Shown: positions 62,491-64,000 of the stretch, piece by piece | Layout: each line of letters begins with the position of its first letter | Position numbering within the stretch: position 1 is the stretch's first letter | Source: Ideonella sp. | GTDB taxonomy: Bacteria; Pseudomonadota; Gammaproteobacteria; Burkholderiales; Burkholderiaceae_C | DNA length: 64,000 nucleotides | Reading direction: 5' to 3' | Assembly: GCA_015075165.1 (NCBI GenBank) | Contig: JABTUY010000004.1 | Coordinates: 310,001 to 374,000 of the forward strand | Notes under the pieces: model-generated | Databases searched by the model: none | Seen by the model: the letters and a program-made list of their open reading frames with translations, nothing else | Told to the model about the DNA's origin: nothing | Made by a program: the position numbers and the translations under genes

Positions 62491-63471
62491 TCACTGCAGC
62501 TTCGCGCCGCTGGCCTTCACCACCGGCCCATACTTCGCGTGCTCGGCGCGCACGAACTCGGCGAACTGCCCGGGCGTGGTGGGCGAGGTCTCGGCCATCA
62601 TCGTCGCTGCGCGCGCCTTCACCTCGGGCGAGCCGAGTGCGTCGACGAAGGCACGGTTCAGTCGCTGCGTCACGTCGGGGGCGAGGTGCGCCGGGCCGAA
62701 CAGGCCGAACCAGGTGTCGACCTGAAAGCGATCCAAGCCGAGGCCGCGGCCGGCCTCGGCAATGGTCGGCACGTCGGGCATCGCGCCCGATCGCTTGTCG
62801 GTGGTCACCGCGAGCGCCAGCAGCTTGCCGGCGCGGATATTGGCGGCCGCGCTCGCGAGGTTGTCGAACGTGAGGTCGACCTGGCCCGACAGCAGCGCCA
62901 GTTGCGCCGCGGCGCCGCCGGCGTACGGGATGTGCACCATGAATACGCCGGCCTGCGCCTTGAACATCTCGCCGGCCAGATGCCCGGCGCTGCCGTTGCT
63001 GCCCGAGCCGTAGTTCAGCCGGCCGGGGTTGCGCCTGGCGTAGGCCACGAGGTCGGCGACCGACGCGATGCCCAGCCGCCTGGCGGTCTCGACGTTCATC
63101 ACCAGCACGTTGGGCACGCGCGCCACCAGCGTCAGCGGCGTGAAGTCGCGCAGCGCGTCGTACGGCATCTTCGCGTACAGCCACGGGTTGATCGCGTGCG
63201 TGGCGACCGCGCCCATCACGATCGTGTGGCCGTCGGGCGCGGCCTTGGCCGCCGCGTCGGCGCCGATGTTGCCGCCGGCGCCGGGCTTGTTCTCGACCAC
63301 CACGGTGCCGAGCGCGTCCTTCGCGCGCTCGGCCAGCGCACGCGCCATCGCGTCGAGCGGGCCACCGGCCGGGTACGGCACGATCAGGCGGATCGGTTTG
63401 GCCTGCGCATACGCAAGCGGCGTGCCCGCCAGCAGCGTGGCGAGGGCGATGGCGTGTCGGCGTGGGATCAT
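62491..63471 (-). CDS. Bug-family tripartite tricarboxylate transporter substrate-binding protein
   Basis: A 326-residue periplasmic receptor with a signal peptide (RHAIALATLLAGTPLAYA). The mature protein has IRLIVPYPAGGPLDAMARAL, GGNIGADAAAKAAPDGHT, INPWLYAKMPYDALRDFTPL and LNYGSGSNGSAGHLAGEMF, all typical Bug motifs; the family binds carboxylates. Burkholderiales genomes contain many orphan copies without TctA/TctB, and none is adjacent here. Its ATG overlaps the stop of the upstream reductase gene (ATGA). Confidence 0.95.
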   Translation of the reverse strand: MIPRRHAIALATLLAGTPLAYAQAKPIRLIVPYPAGGPLDAMARALAERAKDALGTVVVENKPGAGGNIGADAAAKAAPDGHTIVMGAVATHAINPWLYAKMPYDALRDFTPLTLVARVPNVLVMNVETARRLGIASVADLVAYARRNPGRLNYGSGSNGSAGHLAGEMFKAQAGVFMVHIPYAGGAAAQLALLSGQVDLTFDNLASAAANIRAGKLLALAVTTDKRSGAMPDVPTIAEAGRGLGLDRFQVDTWFGLFGPAHLAPDVTQRLNRAFVDALGSPEVKARAATMMAETSPTTPGQFAEFVRAEHAKYGPVVKASGAKLQ

Positions 63472-64000
63472 GGTGCGTGCTTGTCCTTCTCGGAGGTGAA
63501 CGCGTCGGCGTAGAACTCGTCTGCCGGCAGGCCGCAGCGCGCAACGAAGTCGCGCCGCGCCGAGTCGACCATGACCGGCACGCCGCAGGCATAGACTTGG
63601 TGGCCCGAGAGGTCGGGCAGATCGTGCATCACGGCCTCGTGCACGAGGCCGGTGCGGCCACTCCAGGCATCGTCGGGTCGCGGCTCCGACAGCACCGGTA
63701 CGTAGCGCAGCGCGGGCCACTCGCCCACCGTGCGTTCGACCCAGTCGTGCAGGTAGAGGTCGGCGCGCGCGCGGCAGCCCCAATACAGCACCACCGGCCG
63801 CGTGCTCGCCTGTTCGCGCATCGACTCGATGATCGCCTTGATCGGCGCGAAGCCGGTGCCCGAGGCCAGCAGCACGATCGGCTTGTCGCTGTCGTCGCGC
63901 AGGAAGAAGCTGCCGTACGGGCCTTCCATGCGCAGGATCTCCTTTTCCTTCAGTGCGCCGAACACATGGTCGGTGAACTTGCCGCCGGGCATGTGCCGCA
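63468..64000 (-). CDS. ferredoxin-type NAD(P)H reductase, C-terminal part (CDP-6-deoxy-delta-3,4-glucoseen reductase-like)
   Basis: The frame is open to the window edge, so the N-terminal part (in relatives a plant-type 2Fe-2S domain and the start of the FAD domain) is missing; about 176 residues are visible. They show the end of the FAD barrel (GGKFTDHVFGAL, GPYGSFFLRDD), the NAD(P) domain LLASGTGFAPIKAII, YWGCRARADLYL and the C-terminal YACGVPVMVDSARRDF. Such reductases pass electrons from NAD(P)H via flavin and iron-sulfur to a partner. The stop overlaps the Bug gene start by four bases. Confidence 0.88.
   Translation of the reverse strand, partial: RHMPGGKFTDHVFGALKEKEILRMEGPYGSFFLRDDSDKPIVLLASGTGFAPIKAIIESMREQASTRPVVLYWGCRARADLYLHDWVERTVGEWPALRYVPVLSEPRPDDAWSGRTGLVHEAVMHDLPDLSGHQVYACGVPVMVDSARRDFVARCGLPADEFYADAFTSEKDKHAP

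Overview
The window is a very GC-rich bacterial chromosome segment (G or C at almost every third codon position). Gene content and order point to a betaproteobacterium of the order Burkholderiales, probably near the Rubrivivax/Leptothrix/Comamonadaceae group. Indicators are a Bug-family solute receptor, a trxB/ftsK/lolA/rarA block, rpmB-rpmG, a recJ plus RpfE-like pair, DUF5666 and DUF6502 proteins, and hairpin-rich intergenic repeats of a kind I recall from that group. No phage, insertion sequence, CRISPR array, rRNA or tRNA gene was found. It reads as ordinary core and housekeeping chromosome, with about 60 genes packed tightly on both strands.

Layout. 1-5.6 kb: a partial acyl-CoA synthetase, a class V aminotransferase, the DUF5666/DUF6502 pair and a YbaK deacylase. 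5.6-14 kb: a periplasmic copper chaperone, plsY-ridA, a PHP/EamA/YciO operon, a sugar-dehydrogenase lipoprotein, recJ and an RpfE-like gene. 14-17.5 kb: a lolC-lolD-lolE lipoprotein export operon in which lolD and lolE carry frameshifts. 17.5-33 kb: retropepsin, yajQ, murB, two hybrid histidine kinases (one overlapping a molybdopterin-fold protein gene), a Ser/Thr kinase and three peptidase-related units. 33-41 kb: a biotinyl-carboxyltransferase fusion, a 2OG-Fe dioxygenase, threonine dehydratase, an S10 peptidase, enoyl-CoA hydratase, a diguanylate cyclase and rluA. 41-45.4 kb: a small membrane protein, a long leader with a candidate 18-codon peptide ahead of an rsgA-type GTPase, and small accessory genes. 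45.4-57 kb: trpS, purN, an rRNA methyltransferase, a desaturase, rpmGB, trxB, a Crp-type regulator, ftsK, lolA and rarA. 57-64 kb: livHMGF, a sulfide-dehydrogenase-like cytochrome/flavoprotein pair, a Bug receptor and a partial ferredoxin-type reductase.

How genes work together. LolCDE and LolA (40 kb apart) form the lipoprotein sorting route. MurB, PlsY and FtsK serve envelope growth and division. The many kinases and cyclic-di-GMP proteins (two hybrid kinases, a GGDEF enzyme with an I-site, YajQ, an RpfE-like protein) make this stretch rich in signalling. Several operons use ATGA or TGATG start/stop overlaps (S9 peptidase-GNAT-DUF924, plsY-ridA, threonine dehydratase-S10 peptidase, reductase-Bug), implying translational coupling.

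I found no convincing new defence or mobile system. The most interesting signals are regulatory and structural: two families of hairpin repeats that sit exactly on the stop codons of leftward genes, one of which has become the N-terminus of the next gene; a perfect 13-bp palindrome whose loop is the consensus -10 box of rpmB; a candidate leader peptide with paired hairpins before rsgA; a recurring nACAAT-N6-start arrangement suggesting leaderless mRNAs; and three clustered frameshifts in normally essential lolD/lolE, which are either real or assembly errors.
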